A stretch of DNA of 50,971 nucleotides. It comes from Candidatus Rokubacteria bacterium 13_1_40CM_69_27 (GTDB lineage Bacteria > Methylomirabilota > Methylomirabilia > Rokubacteriales > CSP1-6). Position numbers and translations under genes: made by a program. Under the pieces are notes generated by a model. The model was not told the origin of the DNA and searched no databases. It was given only the letters and a program-made list of their open reading frames with translations. The stretch lies in contig MNEF01000068.1 in NCBI GenBank assembly GCA_001917535.1, positions 1-50,971 on the forward strand, written 5' to 3'. Below are positions 7,316 to 15,799 of this stretch, one piece after another (positions within the stretch are counted from its first letter, which is position 1; every line of letters begins with the position of its first letter).

Positions 7316-8407
7316 CTAGAGCCCGAGCAACCGGGCAGCGTTCTCCCCGAGAATCAGCCTCTTGTCCCGGCTGGTGACGTCCGACCGCTTCGCAATGCCC
7401 GCGACCGTGTGCGGGTACTCGGAATCGAAGTGCGGGTAGTCGGTCGCCAGACAGATGTGGTCGGCCCCGATCTCTCTGATCGCGACCGGCAGCAGCGTCT
7501 CGTCGGCCTCACAGGTCACGTAGCAGTTCCGCTTGACGTATGCGGACGGCGGCATCGTGATCCGGTCGGCCCCGGTCAGGGTCGGGAGCTTCCGGGCCCA
7601 CTCGTAGTCATCGTCCATGCGGTGCATCCAGTAGAGGATCCACTCGGCGCTACACTCGAAGAAGACGACCTTGAGCCTGGGAAACTTCTCGAGGATCCCG
7701 CCCAGCACCAGCGCGACGAGGGCGGCGGTGCAGTTCAGGGGGCGGCCCAGGACGTGGAGCTTGAAGAAGCTGTCGAACCGATCGGTGAGGTCGCCGTCGC
7801 TGTTCGGATGGCAGAAGAGCGGCACCCCGAGCTCCTGGGCGCTCTCGTAGTACGGATAGAACACCGGGTCGTCCAGGTTGCGGGGCCCGCAGTAGGCGAC
7901 CAGGTGCCCGGCCTTCATGCCGAGCTCCGTGATGCATCGCCGGAGCTCGCTGGCCATCTCGTCCGGACAGCCGGCCGGAGCCATGGCCACCGGCAAGAAC
8001 AGATCTTCGTAGCCCCTGACGAGGTTCCGCACCCAGTCGTTGTAGGCGCGGCACAGTGCGACACCCAGGCCACCCACGTTCCTGGTGGGGATGCCGATGC
8101 CGGTCGGGAAGATCACCTGCTTCTCGATGCCTTCCTTGCGGACGTCCTCCCGCCTCCGCTCCATGTCGTAGCCCCCGGCCTGGCGCTCGGCCAGCTCGGG
8201 GTCGAACGTGGGATCGTACATGTACGGGTGCTTGAAGCACACGCGAGCCCTGGGGTCGCCGATCTCGAGGGCGTGGATGAAGCGTGTCTGGTGATGGCGC
8301 CCGTTCCCCGCCTTCACCGGCGTGTACCTGGCGTACGGTCCCTCGAGCCGGTACACCTCGTCCAGGAGGTAGCCTTCCCGCAGGTGAGAATCCAGATCGA
8401 TGATCAT
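7316..8407 (-). CDS. Amidohydrolase family 2 metal-dependent hydrolase (ACMSD-like)
   Basis: A 363-residue TIM-barrel amidohydrolase of the group that includes ACMSD and other decarboxylases acting on aromatic or heterocyclic acids. The first metal site is D-S-H in the MIIDLDSHLRE start, in place of the HxH seen in some relatives. A histidine follows in GVPLFCHPNSDGD, an acidic/aromatic block in VVFFECSAEWILYW, and the late aspartate in LATDYPHFDS. The C-terminus ILGENAARLLGL is the usual family ending. Its ATG overlaps the stop of the 33-residue ORF upstream (ATGA), so translation is coupled. Sitting behind a molybdenum hydroxylase gene, it may act on an oxidised ring product; that is inference. 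Confidence 0.88.
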   Translation of the reverse strand: MIIDLDSHLREGYLLDEVYRLEGPYARYTPVKAGNGRHHQTRFIHALEIGDPRARVCFKHPYMYDPTFDPELAERQAGGYDMERRREDVRKEGIEKQVIFPTGIGIPTRNVGGLGVALCRAYNDWVRNLVRGYEDLFLPVAMAPAGCPDEMASELRRCITELGMKAGHLVAYCGPRNLDDPVFYPYYESAQELGVPLFCHPNSDGDLTDRFDSFFKLHVLGRPLNCTAALVALVLGGILEKFPRLKVVFFECSAEWILYWMHRMDDDYEWARKLPTLTGADRITMPPSAYVKRNCYVTCEADETLLPVAIREIGADHICLATDYPHFDSEYPHTVAGIAKRSDVTSRDKRLILGENAARLLGL

Positions 8408-8505
8408 CGGGTCTTCCCCTCACTCCGCGTGGTGATGTCCTTCCGGCGGCCGGTCAGCCCCAGAGCCTGAGAGATCCGTTGCTCAATCGCTCGATAGTCG
8501 GTCAC
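8404..8505 (-). CDS. 33-residue ORF coupled to the amidohydrolase
   Basis: A GTG at 8505 preceded by AAGGAG opens a 33-codon frame beginning M-T-D-Y-R-A-I-E-Q-R-I and ending with a TGA that overlaps the amidohydrolase ATG. It also overlaps the last 23 bases of the molybdenum hydroxylase frame. The predicted product is a charged helix without a membrane segment. The good ribosome site, the ATGA junction and the resemblance to the ORF at 6029 argue for translation. It may serve only to couple translation, or may be a small partner protein. No known family recognised. Confidence 0.5.
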   Translation of the reverse strand: MTDYRAIEQRISQALGLTGRRKDITTRSEGKTR

Positions 8506-10828
8506 CGTGATTCTCCTTGCTTCCATCGCTCTGGCGGAGGGCCCGCCACACCCGCTCGGGCGTGAGCGGAAGGTCGCGCACCCGGACTCCGGTGGCCCGG
8601 GCCAGCGCGTTGGCCACCGCGGGCGAGACGCCGACGATGCCGCCTTCCCCCATTCCCTTGGCGCCGTACGGCCCGGGGCCGTCCCCGTTCTCGACCAGCA
8701 GCGCGACGAACTCCTCGGGGAGGTCGGTGAAGAGAGGAACGCGATAGTCGATCAGGTTGGGGTTGACGATCTGGTCGTCCTCGTAACGGATCGCCTCGAA
8801 GAGGGTGTGGCCGAGTCCCATCATGGCCGCCCCTTCGTCCTGCCCCTCGCACTCCCTGGGATTGATCGCCTTCCCCACGTCGGCGGCGGACACGTAGCGA
8901 CGGATCGTCAGTTGGCCGGTCTCGCGATCCACCTCGACGTCGGCCCCGCCGATTCCGATCTCCCAGAACACGGGATTCACCGGCTTCCCTCCGGGCGGCC
9001 GCACGTAGCCCCGCCCCACCAGCTCGCCGCCGGGAAGCCCGAAATGGCCGGCGATGACGTCGGCGTAGCTCATCACCTTCCGCCGTCCGGCCGAGAGCGT
9101 GCCGTTGCGGACCTCGATGGCCCTGGTCGGGGCCCGGAGAAGCTTGGCGCCGATCTTCACGAGCTGATCTCGGACCTCCCGGGCCGCGCGCTGGACGGCC
9201 AGGCCCATGAGCGTGGTCGAGCGGCTCGACCCGGTGGACCGATCGAAGGGCATGGCGTCGGTATCGCCGCGGGCCACCGTGACCTCCGAGAGAGGAAGGG
9301 CCAGCTCCTCGGCCGCGATCTGCGAGAGCACCGTGCGCGCGCCCTGGCCGATCTCGGTCGTGCCGACGAGGAGCGTCGCACTACCGTCGGCGTGCAGCCG
9401 CACGATGGCGATCGAAACCGGGAAGGCTCCGGCGTTCATGAAGCCGCAAGCGAGTCCGAGTCCGCGTCCGTCTGCTCCCGGGCGCCGGCGCCATCCCAGA
9501 GCCTCGGCCGTCTTCCGGAGCCCGACCGAGATGTCCCCATCGAGCGGCTTCATCCCGGTCCTGACCAGCTCTCCGCGCTTGAGGACGTTCTTCAGGCGCA
9601 GCGCCAGTGGATCGATTCCGAGGCGCTCGGCGATGATGTCCATCTGCGACTCACAGGCCCAGATGGATTGGGGAGCTCCGATGGAACGGAAGGAGCCCGC
9701 CGGGACGGAGTTGGTGTAGACCGCGTAGGCGTCGATCTGGAGGTGAGGGATCCGATAGGGGCCGATGACTCGCTGGGCCGCGCGATTGGCGACTTGGGGG
9801 CCGTTGTCGGCGTAGGCGCCCGTGTCGAGGTGGATCGCGCAGGCCTTGGCCACAAGGGTGCCGTCGCGCTTGACGCCGGTCTTGATCCGGCAGGTGACGG
9901 AGTGACGCCTGGTCGTGTGCATGGACTCGCTGACGCTCTGGGCGACGCGCACGGGGCGCCCCGCCTTCCGGGCCAGCGCGGCCACCAGCGGCTCGATCTT
10001 CGTGTAGGACTTGCTGCCGAAGCCTCCGCCCACGAACGGAATGATCATCCGCACCCTGGCCAGGGGAAGCCGGAAGATCCGGGCCAGTTCGCCTCGAACC
10101 AGGAACGGGTGCTGGGCCGACGCCCAGACGGTCAGGGCGTCCTTGTCCCAGTGGGCCACGACGGTGTGCGGCTCGAGCGCGTAGTGGTACACCATCGGGA
10201 ACGTGAAGGTGTCCTCGACGACCAGATCGGCCTCGGCGAATCCCCGCTCGACATCCCCTCGGACCAGCCGCTCGTGGTGGCAGATGTTCGTTCCGGGGAT
10301 GGGTTTCACCGACAGGCGCTCTTCCCCGGCTCGGTGCGGTCCCTCGTGGATGCGAGGAGCGCCGGGGGCCAGCGCCGCAGCGACGCCGACCGCCGCCGGC
10401 AGTTCTTCGTACTCCACCAGAATGCGGGACGCGGCCTGTTCGGCAGTCGCCTCGCTCTCGGCCGCCACCGCCGCGACCGGGTCTCCGGCATAGCGGACCC
10501 GGTCGAGCGCCAGGAGGGGTCGGTCCTGCACGACCGGGCCGTAATAGGGATCGATGTCCTTCAGATCGTCCCGGGTCAACACGGCGACCACCCCCGGAAC
10601 CTGTTCAGCGCGGCGCGCGTCGATCGCGCGAATCCGGGCGTGCGGGTGCGGAGACCGGAGGACCTTTCCGTGGAGCATCCCGGGCAGCACGATGTCGCCC
10701 GTATACCTGGCCCGCCCGGTCACCTTCTCTACCGCGTCGACCCGGGGGACGGAGGTTCCCACGACGCGGAAGCCGGTGCGGTTGGCCACGTTCTTACCGA
10801 TAGAGCTGGTCGATGAACCCGCTCTCAT
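8483..10828 (-). CDS. Molybdenum hydroxylase large subunit (xanthine dehydrogenase / CO dehydrogenase family)
   Basis: A 781-residue molybdopterin-binding subunit that would hydroxylate an aromatic or N-heterocyclic carbon with water as oxygen source. N-terminal a/b hammerhead: RVVGTSVPRVDAVEKVTGRA. Cofactor-binding glycine loop FVGGGFGSK lies at about 265-273, followed by a GSFRSIGAPQ segment (AFRGFGAPQ in many relatives). QGARTVLSQ and the catalytic glutamate region GAKGMGEGG (about residue 730) are present. The 2Fe-2S and FAD subunits normally encoded beside it are absent from this window. The ATG at 10828 has AGGAAG upstream and overlaps the previous gene by 35 bases; a GTG at 10789 just after that stop is an alternative. 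It is the second gene of the minus-strand operon. Confidence 0.9.
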   Translation of the reverse strand: MRAGSSTSSIGKNVANRTGFRVVGTSVPRVDAVEKVTGRARYTGDIVLPGMLHGKVLRSPHPHARIRAIDARRAEQVPGVVAVLTRDDLKDIDPYYGPVVQDRPLLALDRVRYAGDPVAAVAAESEATAEQAASRILVEYEELPAAVGVAAALAPGAPRIHEGPHRAGEERLSVKPIPGTNICHHERLVRGDVERGFAEADLVVEDTFTFPMVYHYALEPHTVVAHWDKDALTVWASAQHPFLVRGELARIFRLPLARVRMIIPFVGGGFGSKSYTKIEPLVAALARKAGRPVRVAQSVSESMHTTRRHSVTCRIKTGVKRDGTLVAKACAIHLDTGAYADNGPQVANRAAQRVIGPYRIPHLQIDAYAVYTNSVPAGSFRSIGAPQSIWACESQMDIIAERLGIDPLALRLKNVLKRGELVRTGMKPLDGDISVGLRKTAEALGWRRRPGADGRGLGLACGFMNAGAFPVSIAIVRLHADGSATLLVGTTEIGQGARTVLSQIAAEELALPLSEVTVARGDTDAMPFDRSTGSSRSTTLMGLAVQRAAREVRDQLVKIGAKLLRAPTRAIEVRNGTLSAGRRKVMSYADVIAGHFGLPGGELVGRGYVRPPGGKPVNPVFWEIGIGGADVEVDRETGQLTIRRYVSAADVGKAINPRECEGQDEGAAMMGLGHTLFEAIRYEDDQIVNPNLIDYRVPLFTDLPEEFVALLVENGDGPGPYGAKGMGEGGIVGVSPAVANALARATGVRVRDLPLTPERVWRALRQSDGSKENHGDRLSSD

Positions 10829-11858
10829 CCAGCTTCCTGAGGAAGCTCGGATCGATGTGCGCCTCGAGGGACACCTGCGAGAGCTGCGGGAACTCCGAGC
10901 GGAGGGCCTCGATGAGGGCTCGGGCGGCCTGGATCGAAGGGTACGGCTTCTTGACGACGTAGAGCGAGGTGGTCAGAGTGTACGCGAGCTCGAGGTCCTC
11001 CGGCCGATCCAGCTTGAGCTGCCTGGCCAGAATAGGCAGCACGGCCTGCTTGTTCGCCGTGTTCAGGATGAAGGCGTTGGCCTCCAGCAGTCCTTTGAGG
11101 AGCGCCTCCACCACCTCGGGGTTGCTTTTGGCAAATTGCCGCGAGAGAAGGACGACATCGTGATCCCACGGGATCTCGAGCTTCCCGAGGTCGCTCAGCA
11201 CGGCCATCCCGAGGCGTTCGGCGAGAGCTCGCTGCAGCGAGTCGAGGGCCGTCGCGTCGACGCGCCCCGCCGCCAGCGCCTGCACGCGCTGCGCCTGGGT
11301 GCCGGTCACGATGAAGCTGATGCCGTCCCGTTTCGGGTCCAGGTTCAATTGCTTGAGCGCGAGGAGCTGGGCAACCCGATCGCTCGAGGGGCCGACGGAG
11401 GAAACGCCGAGCTTCTTGCCCTTGAGGTCGGCCGGCGAGCGGAGCTCGGGTCTGGCCACCAGGAGATAGGGCATCTGAGGCCCCAGGCTGGCGATGGAGA
11501 TCAGGTCGGTGCCAGCGGCGGCCGCCAGGAGCCCCTGGGCCGGCGCTCCCAGCATCACCTGGGACGACCCGGCCAGCAGCGCCTGCACCGCCTGGGTGGA
11601 GCCCTGGATGTTGGTGATGTCGACGTCGAGGCCGTACCGGGCGAACGTCCCGCGATCCCGGCCGACCCAGAAGCCGGCGGCGGCGGGCGCCACGAAGGCC
11701 TGGCCGACTGCCAGTTTGGTCGGCGAGGCGGCCTTGGCCAGAGGCGGGCCCATCGCGGTGGAGAGTCCAGCGATGAGACCGGCCACGCCCAACCTGAGCG
11801 CGGCCGCCGCGACGCAGCCCAGCTCCTTCTCGGCCATCTGACGGGACCCTTGTAGCAT
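10794..11858 (-). CDS. NMT1/SsuA-type ABC transporter substrate-binding protein
   Basis: A 354-residue periplasmic protein of the nitrate/sulfonate/taurine-binding class. A signal peptide of about 43 residues ends near PLAKA-A. The family start is AVGQAFVAPAAAGFWVGRDR, then FARYGLDVDITNIQGSTQAV and DLKGKKLGVSSVGPSSDR. The C-terminus, ESGFIDQLYR, is intact. It is the first gene of a five-gene minus-strand operon with the molybdenum hydroxylase, a small ORF, an amidohydrolase and another binding protein, so its ligand may be the substrate of that pathway. Only 44 bases separate it from the divergent gene at 11903, so the two promoters share that gap. Confidence 0.88.
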   Translation of the reverse strand: MLQGSRQMAEKELGCVAAAALRLGVAGLIAGLSTAMGPPLAKAASPTKLAVGQAFVAPAAAGFWVGRDRGTFARYGLDVDITNIQGSTQAVQALLAGSSQVMLGAPAQGLLAAAAGTDLISIASLGPQMPYLLVARPELRSPADLKGKKLGVSSVGPSSDRVAQLLALKQLNLDPKRDGISFIVTGTQAQRVQALAAGRVDATALDSLQRALAERLGMAVLSDLGKLEIPWDHDVVLLSRQFAKSNPEVVEALLKGLLEANAFILNTANKQAVLPILARQLKLDRPEDLELAYTLTTSLYVVKKPYPSIQAARALIEALRSEFPQLSQVSLEAHIDPSFLRKLDESGFIDQLYR

Positions 11859-11902
11859 GAATCAAGTAGGATAGGGAGCCCCGACGTGCAGGGAGGACGT
11901 GA

Positions 11903-12874
11903 ATGTCGCGCCTGAAGCTCAGCCTGGCGTGTGGCCACTACGATCTGCTGAGGCCCTTGATCGAGGGCGTGGTGACGTCTGCGGGCGTCGATCTCAACGT
12001 TCTGACCATGGTGTCAAACGAAAGACACGGGCGAATGCTGAGGCACGAGGAGTTCGACGTGTGCGAGCTATCGCTGGCGGCATATCTGGTGGCTCGCGAC
12101 CAAGGACGAGCCTTGACCGCGATCCCGGTTTTCCCCCATCGACGCTTTCGCCATGGGTACGTGGTGAAGCGGATGAATTGCGGAATCGAGAAGCCGGCGG
12201 ATCTCAACGGGAGGAGAGTCGGTCTGGACACATTGCAGAACTCAGCGGGCCTGTGGATGCGCGGTATTTTACAAGACCACTACGGGGTGGATCTCAGGAG
12301 CATCGCGTGGTGGTGTCAGGAAGACGAGGACATCCCCTTCGAGCCGGCCACGTGGATGAGAGTCCATCGCGTCCCCCCCGGCCGGAACATCGATCAGATG
12401 CTCGTGGACGGCGAGCTGGAAGGGGCTGTGTACCCCGAGACCCTCCCGTCGATCAGAAGCGGTTCTCCCCAGGTCGGCCTTCTCTTCCCGAATCCCAAGG
12501 AAGCCGAAGTCGACTATTACCGGAAGAGCGGGATCTTTCCGATCATGCATACCGTCGTGATCAAGAACGCCATCGTAGAGAAGGACCCCTGGGTTGCCGT
12601 GAGTCTTCTGCAGGCTTTTCAGAGATCCAAAGCGGTCTGCTACGAGCGCATGAACGACCCACGCTATCTTGCTTTGGTATGGGTGAAAGAACTTCTGCGG
12701 GAGCAAGAAGCCGTGTTCGGTCCCGACCCCTGGCCCTACAATCTTGAAGACAATCGCAAAGCGTTGGAGGCCGTCCTCCGCTACGAGTCCGATCAAGGAA
12801 TGATCAAACAGGCGCCGAAGATCGAGGATCTTTTTTTCCCGGCCAGCCTTCAGGTCATTCAGGAGTATGTCTAG
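11903..12874 (+). CDS. 4,5-dihydroxyphthalate decarboxylase-like / substrate-binding protein
   Basis: A 323-residue protein beginning MSRLKLSLACGHYDLLRPL, the characteristic opening of proteins annotated as 4,5-dihydroxyphthalate decarboxylase (Pht5 type), which share the NMT1-like periplasmic-binding fold. DVCELSLAAYLVA and the EDIPFE segment are also typical. There is no signal peptide, so it should be cytosolic, in keeping with an enzyme or sensor and not a classical binding protein. The ribosome site GGGAGGACGTGA is strong. Its codon use looks less GC-extreme than its neighbours. It is divergent from the operon at 11858, with which it may share regulation. Enzymatic activity is not proven by sequence. 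Confidence 0.8.
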   Translation: MSRLKLSLACGHYDLLRPLIEGVVTSAGVDLNVLTMVSNERHGRMLRHEEFDVCELSLAAYLVARDQGRALTAIPVFPHRRFRHGYVVKRMNCGIEKPADLNGRRVGLDTLQNSAGLWMRGILQDHYGVDLRSIAWWCQEDEDIPFEPATWMRVHRVPPGRNIDQMLVDGELEGAVYPETLPSIRSGSPQVGLLFPNPKEAEVDYYRKSGIFPIMHTVVIKNAIVEKDPWVAVSLLQAFQRSKAVCYERMNDPRYLALVWVKELLREQEAVFGPDPWPYNLEDNRKALEAVLRYESDQGMIKQAPKIEDLFFPASLQVIQEYV

Positions 12875-12929
12875 CTGTTGGCGCACTGTATACTACGCGC
12901 GCACCTCGCACCGCCGAAAGGAGCCGAGC

Positions 12930-13547
12930 ATGATCTACGAGATCCGGACCTACCGCATCGCCGCTGGCAGCCTGGCCGAGGTCGAGAAGCGCTTCGGCGA
13001 GGCCTACGAGTACCGCAAGAAGTACTCCGAGCTGACGGCCTTCTGGCACACGGAGATCGGGCCGCTCAACGAGATCGTCCACGTCTGGGGGTACCGGGAC
13101 CTCGTCGAGCGGGCGCGCATCCGGGGTGAGGCGGCGAAGGACCCGAACTGGCCGCCCAAGATCGGCGAGTTCGTCCGCGCCATGCGGTCCGAGATCGTGG
13201 TGCCGTTCCCGTTCGTGCCCGAGGCCCGCCCGGGCAAGGTCGGGCCGATCTTCGAGCTGCGCTACTACACGCTGAAGCCCGGCATGCTCGCCGAGGTGGC
13301 CAAGGGCTGGGAGGCGAAGGTCCCCGAGCGCATGAAGCTCTCGCCCATCGTCCTCGCGGGCGGCGTCGAGTTCGGTAAGGCCAACGGGTTCGTTCACGTC
13401 TGGGCCTACTCGAGCCTCGATCAGCGCGCCCAGGTGCGAGACGAGGCCAGGAAGAAGGGCGTCTGGCCGCCGCCGGGCTCGCCCGATCGCTTGCTGACGC
13501 AGGAGAACAAGATTCTTCTGCCCGCCGCCTTCTCGCCGCTCCAGTAG
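12930..13547 (+). CDS. NIPSNAP family protein
   Basis: A 205-residue protein made of two ferredoxin-like NIPSNAP repeats. The first starts MIYEIRTYRIAAGSLAEVEK and the second FELRYYTLKPGMLAEVAKGW; both contain the HVW segment (VHVWGY, VHVWAY). The ATG at 12930 is chosen because AAAGGAG lies just upstream; an earlier start at 12867 would add an untypical 21 residues. In bacteria this family commonly sits beside catabolic and transport genes, and its role is not settled. A strong GC-rich hairpin follows the gene at 13562-13598 and may end its transcript. Confidence 0.85.
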   Translation: MIYEIRTYRIAAGSLAEVEKRFGEAYEYRKKYSELTAFWHTEIGPLNEIVHVWGYRDLVERARIRGEAAKDPNWPPKIGEFVRAMRSEIVVPFPFVPEARPGKVGPIFELRYYTLKPGMLAEVAKGWEAKVPERMKLSPIVLAGGVEFGKANGFVHVWAYSSLDQRAQVRDEARKKGVWPPPGSPDRLLTQENKILLPAAFSPLQ

Positions 13548-13561
13548 CGCGTCTCCAACAC

Positions 13562-13598
13562 CACGGGGCGCCGGCGATGCGGCCGGCGCCCCCGTCAC
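13562..13598 (+). terminator. GC-rich hairpin after the NIPSNAP gene
   Basis: ACGGGG-CGCCGGC pairs with GCCGGCG-CCCCCGT around a short loop, giving about 13 pairs with one bulge. There is no T-run, so it could be a Rho-independent-like stop or only an mRNA 3'-end stabiliser. It lies 14 bases after the NIPSNAP stop and overlaps the 5' side of a decayed binding-protein tail. Confidence 0.45.
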
Positions 13599-13605
13599 GG
13601 CCTAT

Positions 13606-13761
13606 ATGAAGCAGAGCCGGGCCATCGACCCCGAGGAGCGCCGCCGCTGGGTGCGGGACTTCGAGCGGCGCCTGCTCGACGAGGAGGCGCACTACCTCTA
13701 CACGCTCACCCCCAGCCACTACCTCAACAATCAGCTCGATACGGTGTGGCTGGCCGAATAG
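13606..13761 (+). pseudogene. C-terminal remnant of a family-5 substrate-binding protein
   Basis: About 51 codons encode an ending typical of peptide-type binding proteins: RRRWVRDFERRLLDEEAHYL, then TPSHYLNNQLDTVWLAE and a stop. An intact protein of this family would have about 450 more residues upstream, but that space holds the NIPSNAP gene, so only the tail survives. An ATG at 13606 could start it but I see no ribosome site. It marks a past deletion just upstream of the selenoprotein gene, and suggests that gene once followed a transporter gene. Confidence 0.7.
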
Positions 13762-13776
13762 CAGGGAGGGTCGGAG

Positions 13777-15420
13777 ATGAAAGCCAAGATCACGGTCCTG
13801 AACCCGGCGGGCTTTCCGCCGAAGGTGACCCGCAAGGAGCTGGCGCCGCGACTGCCCACGCTCGAGGGCAAGACGGTCTACCTGGTCGACTGCCGCTTCG
13901 ACGACTCGGACGTCTTCCTCAAGCAGATGCAGGCATGGTTCGCCGAACACATGCCCGGCGTCCGGACGATCTTCAAGCCGATCTCGAGTGTCTACCTCAA
14001 CGACGACCCGGCCACCTGGGAGGAGATCAAGGCGAGGGGAGACGCCGCGATCGTCGGCGTCGGCCACTGAAGCACCTGCGCGCCGGCGGTCGCCGCGCAC
14101 GCGATGACGATCGAGTCGAAGTACGGCGTCCCCACCGTGGCCCTCCACACCGACAAGTTCGACCGCGTGGTCCACTCGGTCGCCGCCACCAACGGGATGG
14201 GCAGGCTGCGGCAGGTCTTCGTCCCCCAACCCGTCATGGGCAAGTCGGCCCGCGAGCTGCGCGCCTACGTCGACGGCAACGATCCCCTCACCGGCCGCCA
14301 GGTCATGCTGGAGGTCGTCGAAGGGCTCACGCGGCCGTTCGACGACGGAGACCTCGGCCCCGCCGAGTTCGACCGGTCCACGCCGCGGCTCGTCGAGCCT
14401 GACACCGAGGAGAATCTCCACCGCCTGTTCCTCGACAACCACTGGACGGACTGTCTACCGATCGTTCTCCCGAGCGAAGAGCGCGTGGCGGCCATGTTGG
14501 CGGGGACGCGCCGTAAGCCCAACGAGATCGTCGGGCGCATGCGGCCGACCCACTTCCGCGAGGCCTGGGAGTACACGGTCGAGAAGGTCGCGGTGAACGC
14601 GGTGATGGCGGGGGCGAGGCCGGAGTACTTCCCCGTGATCCTGGCGCTGGCGGCCACCGGCGTGAGCGCGCGGGGCAGCACGACCAGCTCCATGGCGGCC
14701 ATGGCCGTCGTTAACGGGCCGGTCCGCCACGAGCTGGGGATGAACGCCGGCACCGGCGCCCTGGCGCCCTACAACCACGCCAACGCCACCATCGGCCGCG
14801 CCTACGGCCTCCTCTCCCAAAATCTCCAAGGCGGTTCGGTACCCGGGCTCACCTACATGGGCTCCCAGGGCAACAACTACGCCTACAACAGCGTCACCTT
14901 CGCCGAGAACGAGGAGCGGAGCCCGTGGGAGCCCTTTCACGTCCAGCACGGCTTCCGTCGGACCGACAGCGCCGTGAGCGTTTTCACCGGCTGCCGCTCG
15001 ACCGCCTTCACGCTCGGGCTGCGGGAGCGGCACTGGCGCGAGCACGTCGGCAACATGCTGCGCGGCATGGACCCCCACACTCCACCGACCCTTCTGCTCG
15101 ATCCCATCACGGCCCGGCAGTTCATCGACCGGGGCGGGTTCCTGAAGATGGACGCGCTCATCGACTGGCTCTACGACACGGCCCGCATGCCCGCCGGCGA
15201 GTACTGGGACTATCAGCTCGTCCAGAACTACATCTACCCGCGTGCCACCTTCGGCGAGGAGCCGTGGGCCTCAAAGCTCAAGGCCGCCCCCGACGAGCTG
15301 ATCCCGATGTTCCGGCGCGAGGACATCCACGTCGTGGTCGTCGGCGGCGAGACCAACGGCTACTGGCGCATCATGGGCTGTACCTACCAGAAGACCGTCT
15401 CCGTCGACGAGTGGCGGTAG
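13777..15420 (+). CDS. UGSC-family selenoprotein (in-frame TGA read as selenocysteine)
   Basis: The frame from ATG 13777 (ribosome site GGGAGGG) runs 97 codons to a TGA at 14068-14070 and then, in the same frame, to a TAG at 15420, giving 547 residues with Sec98. The context is VGVGH-U-S-T-C-APAVAAHA: a UxxC redox pair at the end of a beta strand, matching what I recall of the family named for its U-G-S-C motif. Sequence on both sides is well preserved, including EMPGV-like HMPGVRTIF before and ESKYGVPTVALHTDKF after, so decay is unlikely. A SECIS-like hairpin follows the TGA at once. The C-terminal part (about 220-547) is a second conserved domain of unknown function (LDNHWTDCLPIV, GSTTSSMAAMAVVNGP). 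The gene ends convergently with, and overlaps by 50 bases, the VOC gene. The reaction is unknown; a thiol/selenol redox role is inference. Confidence 0.8.
14068..14099 (+). promoter_or_regulatory. UGA selenocysteine codon with bacterial SECIS-like hairpin
   Basis: The TGA at 14068-14070 is followed after six bases by a stem: TGCGCG (14077-14082) pairs with CGCGCA (14094-14099), a C-C mismatch follows, then C-G, G-C and a G-U pair close a small loop with CGG at about 14087-14089. The distance of the loop from the codon and the G/U at its mouth fit bacterial SECIS elements bound by SelB. Read by eye, not folded with software. Confidence 0.7.
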
Positions 15421-15799
15421 GGGCGGTGAAACGCCCGACCGCCACGATCTCAGCCACGGTGCCTCCGGGGGCGCGAAACTTGATCGGGATGACACCCGGA
15501 TCGCTGATGATCTCGCAGCCGTGCTTCCTGATCTCAGTGGCGTATTTGCCGACGTCGTCCACCTCGATGGCAAAGTGGTGGATGCACGGGCCTTCGCCCG
15601 AAGCCTGCGACTCCTTGGACGTCGTGCCCGCGTCGTACTTGATGAGCGTGAAGTCGATCGCACCGTCCGTGAGGTGGCGCGATAGGTGGTCCCGTGTCCT
15701 GCGGGTCTCCACCTCCCGGAAGCCGAAGACCCTCTGGTAGAACTCCGTCGTCTTTTCAAGATCCTCGACCTTGAGCGCCAGGTGAACAATGCGATTCAT
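15371..15799 (-). CDS. VOC (glyoxalase/dioxygenase) superfamily protein
   Basis: A 142-residue single VOC domain on the minus strand. The first beta-alpha unit is MNRIVHLALKVEDLEKTTEF with a candidate metal ligand at His6. The second begins CIHHFAIEVDDVGKYATEI with another His, and the last strand GGTVAEIVAV supplies a Glu. Such proteins are metal-dependent lyases, isomerases or dioxygenases; the substrate cannot be told. GGAGGA lies just before the ATG. A group II intron is inserted directly upstream of this ribosome site in the opposite orientation, so the gene's original promoter is now about 1.9 kb away. The 3' end overlaps the selenoprotein gene by 50 bases. The arginine-rich tail after FTAPTATRRR looks like antisense read-through of that gene. 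Confidence 0.8.
   Translation of the reverse strand: MNRIVHLALKVEDLEKTTEFYQRVFGFREVETRRTRDHLSRHLTDGAIDFTLIKYDAGTTSKESQASGEGPCIHHFAIEVDDVGKYATEIRKHGCEIISDPGVIPIKFRAPGGTVAEIVAVGRFTAPTATRRRRRSSGRYSP

Noticed and set aside
8507-10816. A 769-codon plus-strand frame antisense to the molybdenum hydroxylase
   Set aside because: It is an open shadow frame typical of very GC-rich DNA; its translation is low-complexity and unlike any family, whereas the minus strand has clear hydroxylase motifs.
14104-15420. A separate gene starting at ATG 14104 downstream of a stop
   Set aside because: The upstream TGA is in the same frame, flanked by conserved sequence and followed by a SECIS-like hairpin, so one selenoprotein explains both halves better.
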